Of a DNA stretch of 64,000 nucleotides, positions 37,401 to 52,510 are shown piece by piece (position 1 is the first letter of the stretch; each line of letters begins with the position of its first letter). The position numbers and the translations under genes are program-made. The DNA is from Glandiceps talaboti (lineage: Eukaryota > Hemichordata > Enteropneusta > Spengelidae). Location: contig NC_135563.1 of the NCBI RefSeq assembly GCF_964340395.1, forward strand, positions 14,777,151 through 14,841,150. The letters are read 5' to 3'. Below the pieces are notes generated by a model. It did no database searches, was not told the origin of the DNA, and worked only from the letters and a program-made list of their open reading frames with translations.

Positions 37401-37510
37401 CGAGTAGAAGCTTCATCATTAGTTACTATACCGTCTTACCTGCATTTACAACGTCAAGTGCGCCATCCGAATTGTTGGAGATATTTACATGCAATCCACA
37501 AAGCCCAAAG
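37400..37510 (+). other. Possible 5' UTR exon of the FN3 gene
   Basis: A consensus donor, AAAG|GTAAGT, lies at 37510/37511. A good acceptor (TTTTTTTCTCCGACTCACTAG) lies at 37880-37900, just before the signal-peptide exon. The pair would form a spliced 5' UTR with a 390-bp intron. The left limit is arbitrary. Confidence 0.35.
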
Positions 37511-37950
37511 GTAAGTTTTTAATGCTTGACTAAAATTAAATCTTCTGAAATTAAGTTTGAAGATTTGTGTTAAGTGCGTATTAAAGAACAACGATCAACA
37601 TGTGCAATTGCTGTGTTGATAGCGTCACATCGTAACTACAGGCCTAGGGGTACTTCACCTTTGTCGAAATAAGTAAAACACGGTATAAGCGTACCGTGAA
37701 ATATTCTCATTTCCGGCAAGCAACATATTGTCACTGTCATCTTATGGTTATATCTATGTGCACGTTCTCTAATACTATAAGTGTTTGCGTCATCAACCAA
37801 TAAATGTTTGACTCGTAATGTCGTATGTGCATGTGTATGCCTGCTGGGAGTTCAGGACGGTTTGCTGTTGACGGTCATCTTTTTTTCTCCGACTCACTAG
37901 TAATCTAAGTCTGTGCATATTTCTACATGGAGTATATGAGATGAGACAAC

Positions 37951-38059
37951 ATGGAAGCTTCCTCTGTAAAGTGGAAAATGTATCTATTCTTAGCCAGCTA
38001 TGTGGCGACGATTCTTGATTGGAGTTCGGTGCATGCCTCAACGCCACCCCCAACTCAAG
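37951..38059 (+). CDS. Signal-peptide exon of a secreted or membrane FN3 protein
   Basis: From ATG 37951 the exon encodes 36 residues plus one base, ending in CAAG|GTAAGG (phase 1). The peptide has a basic start (Lys7, Lys9), a hydrophobic core YLFLASYVATIL (11-22) and a VHA|ST signal-peptidase site after Ala29, followed by TPPPTQ. An acceptor at 37899-37900 puts 50 bases of 5' UTR in the same exon, including a five-codon upstream frame at 37927 that could damp translation. The phase-1 end matches the phase-1 start of the FN3 exon at 62707, 24.6 kb away, joining as ...TQ-G-SIRSLP. Additional small exons between them cannot be excluded. Family beyond FN3 is unknown. Confidence 0.55.
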
Positions 38060-40277
38060 GTAAGGCAATATATTTCTCAGTCCTTCCAGTTTCGTGAGTT
38101 AAAGTGATCGATATCGCTTATCGAATGACATTGCATGTTTGGATGCTTTCCTTCGGCCTAGCATTTAAGACTGTTAATATAAACTACACAAAATATTGGA
38201 GTGTGCAAAACTTTGAAAAACGCTGGTTGCTTCGTTCACTTCCTTGGCTATTTGTTCTCGGCTGAATCGGTTGTATGACGGTAAATTTAGAGTCATGTAT
38301 TTCACCAGCCTTGTCGCAAATCGCAAATATGACATACACGAACGTGACAGGTAGGATTACATCTGACACACGACAATGACATACAAACAGGAACGGCTTT
38401 CAAGAAACAGATTTCGTATTAATATCAAGTCGTGCATTCACACCCTAAACGCATTCCAGACAGGTGTATGCATATCACGTGCTCCGTGTAGGAAGATTAA
38501 GTATTCCGCGTCAGAGAGTATTTGCTAACAGCTAAAGTGAATATCGGGAATTAATACTAGTATGTCGCAACTTCCAAGTTGTTATTTTGTCCTCTTATTT
38601 CTGAAAACACAGTGACACATTTACTCCCCATCTGTATTTTAAAATATTATAACATTTCCTTGTTAAGGAGGGAAATACCGGAAAGAAATCATGCATGGAT
38701 GGATGCATAACAAATACTGACATTCACGACGATTCCAGCTGCATTAAAAACGTACTTTATGAATTAATTTAGAGCTCATAGTAACCGTCCCACCTATATA
38801 TTGGAATTAGCAAGTCAGAAAGTTTCACATCAAAAGCCCGACTTTATTAAACCGCGACTAAACATGTACCCTTTACAAACAGCAACTCGTGTGTAATAAG
38901 ATTGTTATACGAATTGACGGATTCTTTCTCAATCCGATATGGCGAAGATTTACTAATGTATCCACTCTTAAAATGAAAGGTGAATGTATATTAATATCAG
39001 AATAACAACCTTATGCTGCAAAATGGTTGCCATTTAAAAATGAAAACTCCAACCTGCTGATGCCTATGATAACCCTAAGATGTAAAGAGAATGTCAAAAT
39101 GTTATTTCCCCCTCGAAATCACGCATGAGCTATAAGAATGAAACATGTCAAAATAAATGTAGTCTCGATTAATTTTCTAATTTCAGCCCATTTATAAATG
39201 CCTTCATTCTGTTGGATTTACTCCCTGCAAATCATTCACACACTCTTTCCTTTCGTCAATACAAATAAGCCGAACCAGAAGGTTAAAATCAGTCTCGATC
39301 AGCATTCGGTAATTTATCTCCGCATAAAACCGTAACAACATGAGTATTCAAAGAAACTGAACGGGATCATGCGGCTATCATATAGAGTGGATGTTGAGCG
39401 TATACTCATAATGTGTATGAAAACTGACTATAGTATAGGGAATACCAGTAAGCTTACAATTATTAACATGATTACGATTATTGTGGTCTTAGTCGTGTAA
39501 TCTGCTTAAACATTTATGGAATGGGCATGACACTGCCAACGTCAGAAGAACCGCAAACATGCAATGTATACCAGTAGATCTACAGTTTGAGTAAAATATA
39601 AACACTTCTACACTATAACGTTTCATGACCACATCGGTTATTAGCAAACAGGATGATAAATTATTCATTGTAAGAACCATACATTTAATACTTTTATCAT
39701 CAAGCATGTATATTATAATACTGTAATTGAATATCGTAAAGGGAAAATTGAAATGAGCTAAACATGTAAAAATGATATATTGTTGGAATTTTGAAATGCT
39801 CAAATCTTGAAGAAATGATTGTTCACTTTTGAAATCAGCAATACACATTACCTGTGTAAAAGGATTTTTGGATTGAATAAATAATTCAAGTGCTAGTGAC
39901 GCCTGAATAGTGAAATATGACGAGAGTCGTCAAACGACTCAACAGAGAGGATTTTTGTTACCCGGTCACGAATACTGTACTGCTTCCATCTATACCGTGG
40001 TTTCCTGTAGTAAGTCCATATCCGACAATCAAAATTTTGAGATGCTTCAAACGGCACTAGTTTGGGAGGGACATATCATACATTCGTTCTTCAGCATGCT
40101 GAACTGGCAAGGCATAGAGTGTAATTAGAACGTTGCTCTCAGCAGATTATTTATCAAAGGTTACCATGACGGCATTAATATAAAATATTAAGATAATTCT
40201 AGATACTTTCCCAAACGTGATTTGTATTCATAAAGTGGTACCTTTAAGATATGACTAGCTCCCTTCTCCTATGCACA
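38060..40277 (+). other. Probable intron of the FN3 gene, left part
   Basis: No exon-like frame with matching phases was found by eye. The frame at 39489-39848 (minus, 119 codons) has no recognisable domain. Confidence 0.4.
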
Positions 40278-40348
40278 TGTATGTATGTATGTATGTATGT
40301 ATGTATGTATGTATGTATGTATGTATGTATGTATGTGTGTGTGTGTGC

Positions 40349-40389
<41 letters not shown>
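40278..40389. repeat. (GTAT)n then (GT)n microsatellite
   Basis: (GTAT)n runs to about 40334 and then becomes (GT)n with GTGCGTGCGT interruptions. Confidence 0.97.
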
Positions 40390-40391
<2 letters not shown>

Positions 40392-41173
40392 GTATATATA
40401 TAACCTTTATTATTTTTTCCCTTCGAGCCCTTTTCACAAATGCTTTGATGTCACTATCTTTTGTTCGTTCCAATTTCACGCCGCAGTGGGATATTTAGAA
40501 ATACAATAAAGCTACTCTCAAACCTTTCTTATCCTTTCTCCATTTTTTCTTTTCTTATTCTTCCCGTTCCACATCTTTCTCTCACTATACTTCATTCACT
40601 AGCATGCGAGGAAGGAAACTACAGATCTCTGAAGGCTCATGTACTTCTCTTACAATACGCGTATTCTAAGTTAAATAACCATGCAAGGCTCAGATCTATG
40701 ATAGCGTTGGCTTCATTGTTTACATTCTGTTTAGTTTGAAATGTTAAGATTTGATCTTCTAGTGTCATTGTTATTATAGTTCTGTCTGCCAAATGAGGTT
40801 GGGAGGAGGTTTTCTTTTTAGAGCCTCAATTTCCTGTCTGTTAGCAGGATATGTGCTTTAAAAATATGCATTTTGATGAAACTTGTGGTAAGATTGGTTG
40901 CTATGAGCTGAGATTTGGTGATTTCTCGGTTGATTCTGGGTCTTGGCTTTAGCATAGACCCTCCACCCACTATGGTTTTAGTGATTAGTTTTAGTGAAAC
41001 TACTGTATTACTATCATAAGACAACGAGTTCCAACCATTGGGGGCGTACTGCTTTGGTTTGTTTATGTTTTGTATGTAATAAAGAACGTAATCATAGAAT
41101 CACACCATGGAATCATATCATAGAATTGCTCAGCGTTTCCACAGTTATACATTGTACTAAGCGTTCTTTATTG

Positions 41174-41174
41174 G

Positions 41175-41217
<43 letters not shown>
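41174..41217. repeat. (TTG)n microsatellite
   Basis: About 14 uninterrupted TTG units. The poly-valine frame across it is an artefact. Confidence 0.97.
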
Positions 41218-42411
41218 CTTTACAGGGTATTTTATTTTTCCCACCCGTCTTCATCTTTTGGCGTCTCCCTATCAATCAGGTCATCACAATGATACCAGAT
41301 ATTCTATAATTAAAAACCCCTTTCGCGAATTTACATGTTTGTTTATTTATTTATAATGTGTTTACTCTTTATCATCAACAGCTATACTAACTTTGATAAT
41401 AATTTTGCACATCCTATTTAAACCGAAGGCAGAATCTTGCGGCTGTAAACTTCTAAAAGATTCCATCTATGATTTTCCATTTCCTATGACCCTTGGGAGG
41501 AGAGAGAAATGCGATCAAGTAACAGTTTGAAGTGTCATTGAGGACGTGAACGGGTTACTTTAAGAAGGTGTAACCCCGCAAATCTGTCCATAAACGAAGT
41601 TAATATACAACCCTATACGATGCCACAGACAGCATGCATCTTGTCTTATTTTCCACATCTTTTATATCACAGTAACAGAGTATTCGTATATAAGGGCATA
41701 CTAGTATGTAATAGAAAGCAAAGTGAAGTATTGTTACCGTTGAATGAGCTGATACGGATTATAATTCATCAACTAAAGACCCTGGAGTAAGATCCATCAA
41801 AGCCTTATAATATAGCATACGATTCGTATCATTGTCAACGATATAGTGGAACACTCTCTTCTTATATTACAATCAGGTGAATTAAATTCGAAATTCGTTT
41901 GGTTGCATTCTTGCCAAATGATGTATTATAAGATTTAAGAACCGAAATGGCAACCCTAAAGTATGGTGGCAATATTTCTAATTTATTTGTCGTGATTCTT
42001 TCCGTCATTGTCTTTTATACATTTCTAGCAAGAAGATTCCTTTTAAAAGCAACCACATATCAAAACAGGTTGTATTAGACATCCTCCTCCCTGTGGAATA
42101 CAAATATTAAAAAAATCTACCAAATGTCTCGAACATCAATCAAACGGTTCAAATAAGACAAGTATTGTTTATGGCACCTACGTCACAGCTTCAAGTCAAA
42201 ACCGGCATTGCACTTAAATGACAACGAAAACACAAGCTAATGAACACTTTACTCGTGTCTTGTGCACGTAAAGCCCATTTGTCCATTGACGCATGTACAT
42301 TATATCGCACCATGTATCGGCTGACGTCAACCAAACACGTTCTGTCGTCCCTTACATCGAAAACAGTATTTTCATAAAGATCAGTGTGTACACGTGACGT
42401 ACACAGCTGTG

Positions 42412-42413
<2 letters not shown>

Positions 42414-42478
<65 letters not shown>

Positions 42479-42491
42479 ATATATATATATA

Positions 42492-42573
<82 letters not shown>
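42414..42573. repeat. (TA)n microsatellite with two GATA interruptions
   Basis: Pure TA except for TGATAT interruptions near 42475 and 42492. Confidence 0.97.
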
Positions 42574-42585
<12 letters not shown>

Positions 42586-43447
42586 ATAATTTATCATAAA
42601 AGTTTTCAAAGGTGCGATTTCGCAGATTTGTAAAGGGGTCCTGAAACAGGACAAAGAACTGACACAGGCGTAAATCACCCATGAATCGTCTTTTGTATAA
42701 GATATTTTAAAGGTAGAGTTCAACATCAGAATACATCAAAGTCAATATACACGATTGAATCTGACAGGCATTATTATACATTGATCATTAGGTTAGATTT
42801 ATTCAACCGTATATGTTAGTGGCCTTTGATGTCATCAGAGTCATTGTACTATATATATAAACATGGCATTGTGGATATTAACGCTCTAGTTCTTTAAGAA
42901 AGATTATCAATGTGACCCTCGTAGTATTAGGCAATCATTAGTTACACTTAAAAATAACACATTACACAATTAAACAAATCTGCGATTTGTTTAATATAGT
43001 ATTGTTAAGAGTGTTATTTATCGACATTTCAAAAATTATATCGACGACAGAACATCAATGATAACGGTTAACTCTCCCACCTAGCTGGTGATTTTTAATG
43101 GAAAATCATATATTTGCTTGTGAACACAATTATGTGGTTGACCCTTGCAACTTTAACTACAACGGTGCGTCACAAAGGACTAAAATTACTTGTAATGCTG
43201 GCTTTGTGACGTGAATTGCAGACACAATTTAAATACTGATGTTTCAGAGACAAACTGCTTTTATACTGAGTGAAGTAAAAACACTGTATTTGGTCCAGTA
43301 CATGTTTATGCGTCACAAAATAAAACCAACATAGCATACATATTGAAGAAATCTCCTAATCAGCCACAGAAAGAAAAAAATATGCCGATTTTGAAGGACA
43401 CAATAGTATTCGTTTCTGTAAAAATCTTGATTATTTAATATTCTCGC

Positions 43448-43605
43448 CTAACAGATTCTACTAGTGCTAAATGTATTCATGAATAGCCACTGAAATGTAT
43501 TTGATATTTTGAAAATGTCACTTCGGCTAACAGATTTTAGTGCTAAATGTATTCATGAATAGCCACTGAAATGTATTTGATATTTTGAAAATGTAACTTT
43601 CAGAC
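43448..43605. repeat. 79-bp tandem duplication
   Basis: Two adjacent copies start with CTAACAGATT at 43448 and 43527. They share GTGCTAAATGTATTCATGAA and CACTGAAATGTATTTGATA nearly perfectly. Confidence 0.93.
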
Positions 43606-43661
43606 TGAGTCTATAAAAATACAGTACTCCAAATGAATCCTTACGTATTACGTCTAACGCC

Positions 43662-43722
43662 TAAAGAATGTGTGGTTCCGATTATGCTCAATGTTAAATA
43701 GATGGGGTAGGTAGATTTTTTT
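43662..43722. repeat. Inverted copy of the repeat end at 12934-12975
   Basis: TGTGGTTCCGATTATG, a short spacer, then GGGGTAGGTAGATTTTTTTT is the reverse complement of the two blocks at 12934-12975. It carries about 12 extra bases between them. Confidence 0.6.
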
Positions 43723-44892
43723 TCAAAAGAACGCTCTGCCTGGTTTCCTTCATGTGTTAATGCACTTCAAATAACATTTACAAGCAATGCTTGAATACAC
43801 AAAATTCAGTGGTCTTATTTTTTTGTCCTTACGTCAAGCATTCAGTTTATATATGACCACCTATAATGAATTCTTATATTAGCAACTGAAGGCTTTCATA
43901 CTAGCATATTCAAGAAGGTATAGATAAACATTAATATGCATGCAATGTGTATGATATGAAAGGTATGATTTGCAATCTGAACAAGGCACATTTTAGATTA
44001 GATTAAAACTGTGAACGCATTGGGTTTCATTATAATCGTCTTCCACAGAACAATAGTCGATTTACCATGGAGCTTTGTGGTGTATTCATCCCCAAATGAC
44101 TTATGCACAGGCATATTAAATCCCTTTGCTCGAAATAGCATTAAGATGCCCCTGGGGAAAATGAGATTACACAACGGTCATTGTATGTATATGGTTTCAA
44201 CACCCTTCTATACTTGAAAGATATGCTTAATAAGAAATAACATTCGTCAGGTAGAGAGTATTGGGTAACAGTCATCCTAATATATTAAACGCATAATTAT
44301 TTCACCAAGTCTTTGCACAATTAATGTCATCTTTCACCTACCCTGACGTTTTCTGTTTTTGAAGTATTAAAATAAAAGTAATGGCTCTTACCTTTACCTC
44401 TGTGTGATGATTTACTGTTAATAATAATCAAGTTGACGAACGCATTGAGTTAATGTAAAATTATTCTAAAAAATTATAATCGCCCGTTATTACCTGATAC
44501 ATGGAGGTAACCTTTTAAATCGTGCCCCAGTTTAGTTATCATCGCTGTATTTGATGGGTGGCCTGACTAAACGAAACTCGTCGTGCTATTTGTAGGCCAG
44601 GGATCAAAAATTACAAATTTGTCATGCTCTGACACGCTCGAAAACTTAGACATCATTGAAGACTTAATGAAGTCTCGTGATACATTTACTACATCTAGAC
44701 AGATTTGTTTTACTAACTGGTTTGAGTCATGTTTTACTTGTTAAGTTGATATATAAACCATTAGGTCTTTATAATAATATGATAATGACTTTCATAATCT
44801 AAAATGTAAAGAAAATAAAAACCCTGTTGAGATTAGCTGAGCTGATTTAACCAGGGGCACATAAAATAAGAAGCATTTTGGGTACTTGTCAC
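43723..44892. other. Probable intron, nothing distinct
   Basis: AT-rich sequence with no exon, RNA gene or repeat that I can pair. Confidence 0.4.
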
Positions 44893-45235
44893 TGTACAAC
44901 TAAAGGGTAAATGGACAAACAGTCAATTTTATTCTCGCAATTTTCCGGATTTCTCATATAATTTTCCCTATGTTTCAAATAAAAGTTTAAATATTGTCAC
45001 CATAACTATTGTTTCCTCTCATTGTTTTTTTCCTATTTCCTATAACTGTACTTGTCTTATCAGAGTTTACCAACTTTGCATTAATTTAGTTGAGTGTTAA
45101 TCCTAGAACAAACTTACAGGCTAATTGCCCAATTAACACATTGCGCAGTGAATGTAAACATCTATTCGTCTAATATCAGAAATCTGGAAAATCGCGAGAA
45201 CAAAATTGACCGTTCGTCCTTTACCTTGTGGTACA
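44893..45235 (+). mobile_element. MITE copy 1 (complete, TIRs of about 65 bp)
   Basis: The left end (TGTACAACTAAAGGGTAAAT...GTCAATTTTATTCTCGCAAT, TTTCCGGATTTCTCATATA) is the imperfect reverse complement of the right end, which finishes ...CCTTTACCTTGTGGTACA. Total length is 343 bp with no coding frame, as expected for a MITE. Related copies at 8110-8356 (reverse) and 22588-22670 (forward) confirm a mobile family. I could not define a target-site duplication, because both flanks continue into TIR-like bases. Confidence 0.82.
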
Positions 45236-46671
45236 AAACCTTTAATGCTGTAATATAATATGCGTTCTGATCACCTAACAACGTCACGCTAATCCATCGA
45301 AAGGTAAGCTGAATTGTAGTCGAATGTCTTGTTGAAGTGTTACCCCCATGAAACATTAATAACATGTTCTATTATCCCTCTAAAAGGTTCGAGGATAGAA
45401 TCTCGAAACGCAGTTCGCTGACATTAAATATGTAAAAATCGTACATGGTTTTTCTGTTGTTACCTTTTTGCCGACTCGTAGAGAAAACCATTAAAGTTGA
45501 ATGAGCACCGTGCGAGGTGTTTTAGTTTAACTGACGTAGTTTGGCAGATATAATATGTGGAACACAATTTGCAAGGGACCTCCTCAAAACACTGTGACTG
45601 AAAATGATACGAAAAAGTACAACAAATGGTCTTAATTAAAGCGATGCGCTGCCTGTGATGAGACAAATAAAATGATCCTTGTATATGAATGCCGCCAGCG
45701 ATTATTCTCTGAAAATTATCAATAGACGGGAGTCAATCGTAATGTCATATATTCGTTAGTAGACTGTTTTCGCAGTTGGTCATTATGTGTAAAATGTGAA
45801 ACTCTTAGTTAATCAATTAACAAAAGTGATTACGGTATGTACTGTACTATCACACTCAATGACCAATGTCTTTTCTGTCCCATGATTTCTGTTTCTTAAA
45901 AAGTGCCATCACAACAACTTGTTTGTCAGATATGATTAATATATTAACACTGCTATCATCACGTACCTGTACTTCAAACAATACGTAGTTGAATGCATGT
46001 AATACGAGAGGTGCCACCTGACTGGTTACAGTCAAACGCATTTGTTGATAAATTGCACCTAAAGAATTGTTGAAATGAAATTATTCTATATTATTTCTTA
46101 TTTCATATTTAAATATCACTGTGTAATATAATAGTTGACCAGGTTGGTTTGTAAATCACCTAAGAGAGGGCGCAGATTCTGTTCAAATAGGTAGACCAGT
46201 TATCCTGAACTAAGTTTTGTATTCGCTTAAAAATGTTATACTTACAAGAAAGTAGGCAGTCAAACAATTAACGTTGTTTATTCACTACAGTTGCAAAATT
46301 AGAATGTACAACTGGCCTATCTACGTTAGTCTAAACAGTTGCGACATACAATCAAATCTGTCTGACATTCAAAAAATCTTAATCAATTGACACATGGAGT
46401 GTAGGAACATCTCAGCGGTAAAACTATTTTTGATATTAACATGTTAACATTTTAATATGTCGAGAATCCATTATTGATCTTAATAGGCGATTTAGCTCAG
46501 CTGACCTACATAGCAATTATCTAACATACAAAACAGATAATTATAGGTTGTTTTATATCGATAATATTGAAAGAAACTCTTGTATAGTAAGAGGCAACAA
46601 TTTCATATCAGATAGCAATGTGCTCGAATAATTACATTCACTGTGTAGAATTCTCAACAAAAAGTTAAATT
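45236..46671. other. Probable intron, nothing distinct
   Basis: No supported exon or repeat. Confidence 0.4.
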
Positions 46672-46820
46672 TATCCATCAGCAGTGCAATAAAATATCAG
46701 AAACTTCCAATATTTCGACGACTGACAGCCATGGGCCATGGCCTCATTCTCAGATGAAGGATGGTTGTCAGTTATCAAAACTATTGGAAGTCTGATATTT
46801 TATTACTGTTGATGGATGAA
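46672..46820. mobile_element. Small foldback element, arms about 62 bp
   Basis: TATCCATCAGCAGTGCAATA, AAATATCAGAAACTTCCAAT and ACGACTGACAGCC (left) pair with GGTTGTCAGTTATC, ATTGGAAGTCTGATATTTTA and TTACTGTTGATGGATGA (right). The loop, at about 46736-46759, contains GCCATGGCCTCATTCTCAGA. The arms differ at several positions, so the element is not recent. Confidence 0.75.
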
Positions 46821-48463
<1,643 letters not shown>

Positions 48464-48540
48464 CTTTAAACTTCTGGCTGGACCACAAAAATAGTTTGTT
48501 CAAACTAGTCGAGTTCGCGGCCAAAGGAAAACATATACAG

Positions 48541-48660
<120 letters not shown>

Positions 48661-48716
48661 CTCGGCGAGTATCAATCTGCTAAGACAGTGCTCTATACCG
48701 CAGTGGCAGAGCGTAA

Positions 48717-48874
48717 TAGTTTTGGTAGTACTGGAACTCTTTCTTGGGTGTAACTCGGAGTTTCACGCATATTGCGATCATCAGACACTCTCATGATTAT
48801 GAGTGTCTGATGATCGCAATATGCGTGAAACTCCGAGTTACACCCAAGAAAGAGTTCCAGTACTACCAAAACTA
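48717..48874. repeat. Perfect inverted repeat, 74-bp arms and 10-bp loop
   Basis: The left arm 48717-48790 (TAGTTTTGGTAGTACTGGAA ... TCATCAGACACTC) is the exact reverse complement of the right arm 48801-48874. The loop is TCATGATTAT. The right arm runs straight into a short (TA)n tract (to about 48890), and a longer (TA)n tract lies to the left. Perfect arms mean recent origin, sequence exchange between arms, or an assembly artefact. A transcript would form a 74-bp perfect duplex, a possible source of small RNAs. No similar sequence occurs elsewhere in the window. Confidence 0.95.
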
Positions 48875-48891
48875 TATATATATATATATAA

Positions 48892-51800
48892 CATAAGCAT
48901 GATTGAGTATGGCGCTATGTGACTACACGGTCTATAAAGTCCAATGCCAACGAGTACTGACATCAAATTGACAAATCGAGTCACGTGACAAATAAAGAAC
49001 TATTTAAAGCTTGACGTGTAGTTAGTCATTTCAAGGATAAATACACATGTTTTCCTGAATATTAAATGGCTTTGTAATCAGACCGATAACATAATCCATA
49101 AACAACTCAATGGAATATTTCGTGTTCCTATTATACGATATATGTCGTATTTGTCCATATGTTTAAGCACGATTTGTCTTCTCTTTACTAAGATATTCTG
49201 CATGGCACTCTGTTACATGACGTAGATTACTAGAATAGTTTTAGTCATTTCACTTTAAAAGACATTATCAAATACAGTAGGATAAAACCAATGGGTATAG
49301 TTTAAAATCCAACACTAAAGAAGTAACCAGATATGCCATGTTATCATCACGAATCTTCAATATCAACATTATCGATAATTCCATGTCCTTATAGATATTC
49401 ATAGTAAATAGCAATTCTCTGCAAACACAATTTTTCTTTCCCTTTCCTCTTATAACGACCCAAATACCTAATTTTGATCGATTCATATGAATATACATGG
49501 ACACATACATATACACACTTGGTATTTTATATATATATATGTACTCATATGCCCTCTTTTTTAATCCCCCCCCCCCCTCCCCGAATAGTAACCAATGGAT
49601 TATAAACATTGTCAGCATAGTCAACCGTAGATTGATCTCAACGCCTAAAAAACAACACTTCGGTTTGATTCTTTGTTGTTGCCAGTCCATTCATGTATCT
49701 CTAGGAGTACAATCTTCATAGCTATTATTTCGGTGAAACATTGTCGGCAAAAGATATCATCGTTTATAACGACAACTTTGACATGACGGTTCCTTCGACA
49801 AAGAGAATCGGTCCTAATATTGGTCTTTACATATGTGATTGTTGTAGTTTTGCCGATATACCAGCTCCCATATTAAAATGACACTCTGCTCTTACTAAAA
49901 GACACAAATTGATAGGAGTCTTCTTTGTGGAAAACGAATTTATCATCTAAAGATGTGGTTCTTTTTACCAATAGTAAACTGTTTTAGTTATGTTGTTTTT
50001 TGTTGGTGAACACTTCCTTTCTCCTCCATGCAAATTCACACCTAATTAGCACCATTAAAAAGATAGTCTTTTATACAATTTACTATACAGTGTCCAGTAT
50101 TGTCTGCATATAAGGTAATATCAAAGTCATTCATCTAACATTGCATATGTAAAAACATACATTAAGATCAGATAACCAGTGCATGGAATATTTTGGTCTC
50201 ACCATTTTCAGCCTTTACCTCACAAATTCGTGACTGACTGATTTGACGTAAGATGAATTCACATGTATTCGTCGTTTGCATGCCTCGCCTCCTATGGTAG
50301 AGCCAGAAGGCCTAGATAAACAAGAGTCTGATGAGTCAATATCTATCAAAAATGTATTATCTGTTGAAGTATTACATGGTCAGAACCAGGAGTGCTCCTT
50401 CGTCAAACGATTATACAGAAGGGTTTACTTTTTCTGAGTATATATCCAGTCACAGTATGCAAACACTTAATAGTAAATCTAGCAATAAATAATTCCAATA
50501 TGTATTCACATAAGAATGAATTCATATTCAACGAATTGAATAGTTTGAAACAGCATGGAAGTTCATATCGTGATATTCTTACAGCTTTCATATTACATGC
50601 CTGTAAGGAGAAACTGTACTTGAGAACGTCGTTACAACTCATTTAGCTATAAGGCATAATGTTCAACTAGGGAGTCTCGCTGTCTGCCACTTACGATATA
50701 TGAGAAATGAGTCTCTCGGTAGATGCTAAGCAACCTAGAAATACAGTGAGCATCGTAACTATAGTCACTGTACAATGCGCATCTCAAATAAAGCAATAAA
50801 TACGGACATTTCAGGCGTAAAGGATGATTTATCGGCGATGGCAATGCTTGGCCTCGATCAGGTTATCCAAATAGTACACCATACTGCAACAACATTATTG
50901 CATGACTATAATCTAAACCGCTTCTTTACATGGTGAACACTCATTAAATGTGGTTGAATTTCTTCGTTAATCCAGGGCAGTCCTACTAAATGCCCAATTT
51001 GCGCTTCTGGCAAACATCACTTATCTAACGAAGTCGACATGCTTTCGTAATCGTGACTCTATATAATAGCAAAGTGTGGTAGATGAAATACATAAAGCGA
51101 ATGACTTCAATCACGCCAATGTACTCAATCAGATTTCAACCACACGTGATTTTAACATTCTAGAAGTATTCCTTCGTGAACTGTTGCGTTTTTTAAAGAA
51201 AATATGTTGCTAAATATTACCTTTAATATAAAGGAGACCAATATTAGGTATGACAGTTTCATTAAAAAATCACCATCTGTCCAGTCTAATATTTGTATCG
51301 TAAATAGTAGGCATATTGATGCCATATAAACACGTCAGAATTCAATACGTTATATATGTATTCAGCTCCCCACAAAAACGACGAACAGCAACAAGTAAGC
51401 ATATTTAGTTACGACAGGGATGGTAAAGACTTGAACATTCTGTGACCAGATTGAGATAACTTTGTGTAATGCCAGCAACATTATTGAATCAAGTTCTGTT
51501 TCTTTGATAATGTCTGGTGGAACTGTGGCATATGGTTTGACAATGGGGGTAAATATTTGAATAGTCTATAATGATTTATTGCTCCATATCTCACAGTACC
51601 CTAGAGTGTCTAAATACTTTGAGTGGTAGTACAAATTGAACTCTTACAATATGTGATACAACTGTATCGTTACTTGTCTGAAATTTTCGTAATGTGACTA
51701 CAGGCTAAAATTTTCGATGTAGTCGATTTCACTGGTTTATTTTTATGTCTCAACTTAAGAGACCAGATACCCTACCTACAAATATTCTACTTCAAGCCAT

Positions 51801-52136
51801 CAAGCGTTTTCTTCCTGAGTTGGTATTGGGGTTGGAAGAGATTTTTTAATTCTATGAAATGATGTCCCTGGTCACGTTGATATTGTGGTTTGGGGGCATT
51901 GGTTTAGTGGTAATTGTTTTCTGGCCTCAAATTTCGCCAATATTGTAAATTTGAAGTTGTTCCTCTGTAATATGTCACATGACGTGAAATTTTCTTGACT
52001 ACGTATATGACCACATATAATTGTCGACGGAAATGATCACATGTTCTAAATATGCCAGAATTGTATCTATGTTATGATCTAAGACTTTTGAATATTTTTA
52101 ATAGAGTTGGAGAATTGAACATCTTTTATTGCAATA
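48892..52136. other. Probable intron, nothing distinct
   Basis: Contains a C-run (about 49566-49582). Frames at 49268-49690 (minus) and 50392-50646 (plus) have no recognisable domain or splice context. Confidence 0.4.
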
Positions 52137-52506
52137 GCTCACATGGTTGTCAAGACAATATGTATACTAATATCGTATGTCTGGAGATATCATTCAAGTT
52201 AAAGTCAAGTGTCCTTTTGTTTCATTTCCATGACACTCATAATTATGCATGATCTATTGTTATCTTAAAAGCTCATCTCCAATGCAAGACTTATTGTGTT
52301 TTAATTATTGGAACGACCACAGCGTCGCATGTTTGAGCTATTTGGATTTTGACCGTGGAGCGGTGAGCATCTCCCCTGGCTCTAGCTTTGGAGTGAGGCC
52401 GAACTCAGGGCTTTGATAAATAAAGCCTATGTTCCAGTTACACCACATACATCGTCTTATATGCAGTTTATCCTTTTACTACAATACCTGATCTAATGTT
52501 TTGATA
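52137..52506 (-). mobile_element. Dispersed repeat R, copy C (inverted)
   Basis: Its reverse complement starts TATCAAAAC and ends ...TTGACAACCATGTGAGC. It follows copy A (24066-24412) almost throughout and contains the tail seen in copy B. It is the longest copy and best defines both ends. Confidence 0.78.
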
Positions 52507-52510
52507 GGAA

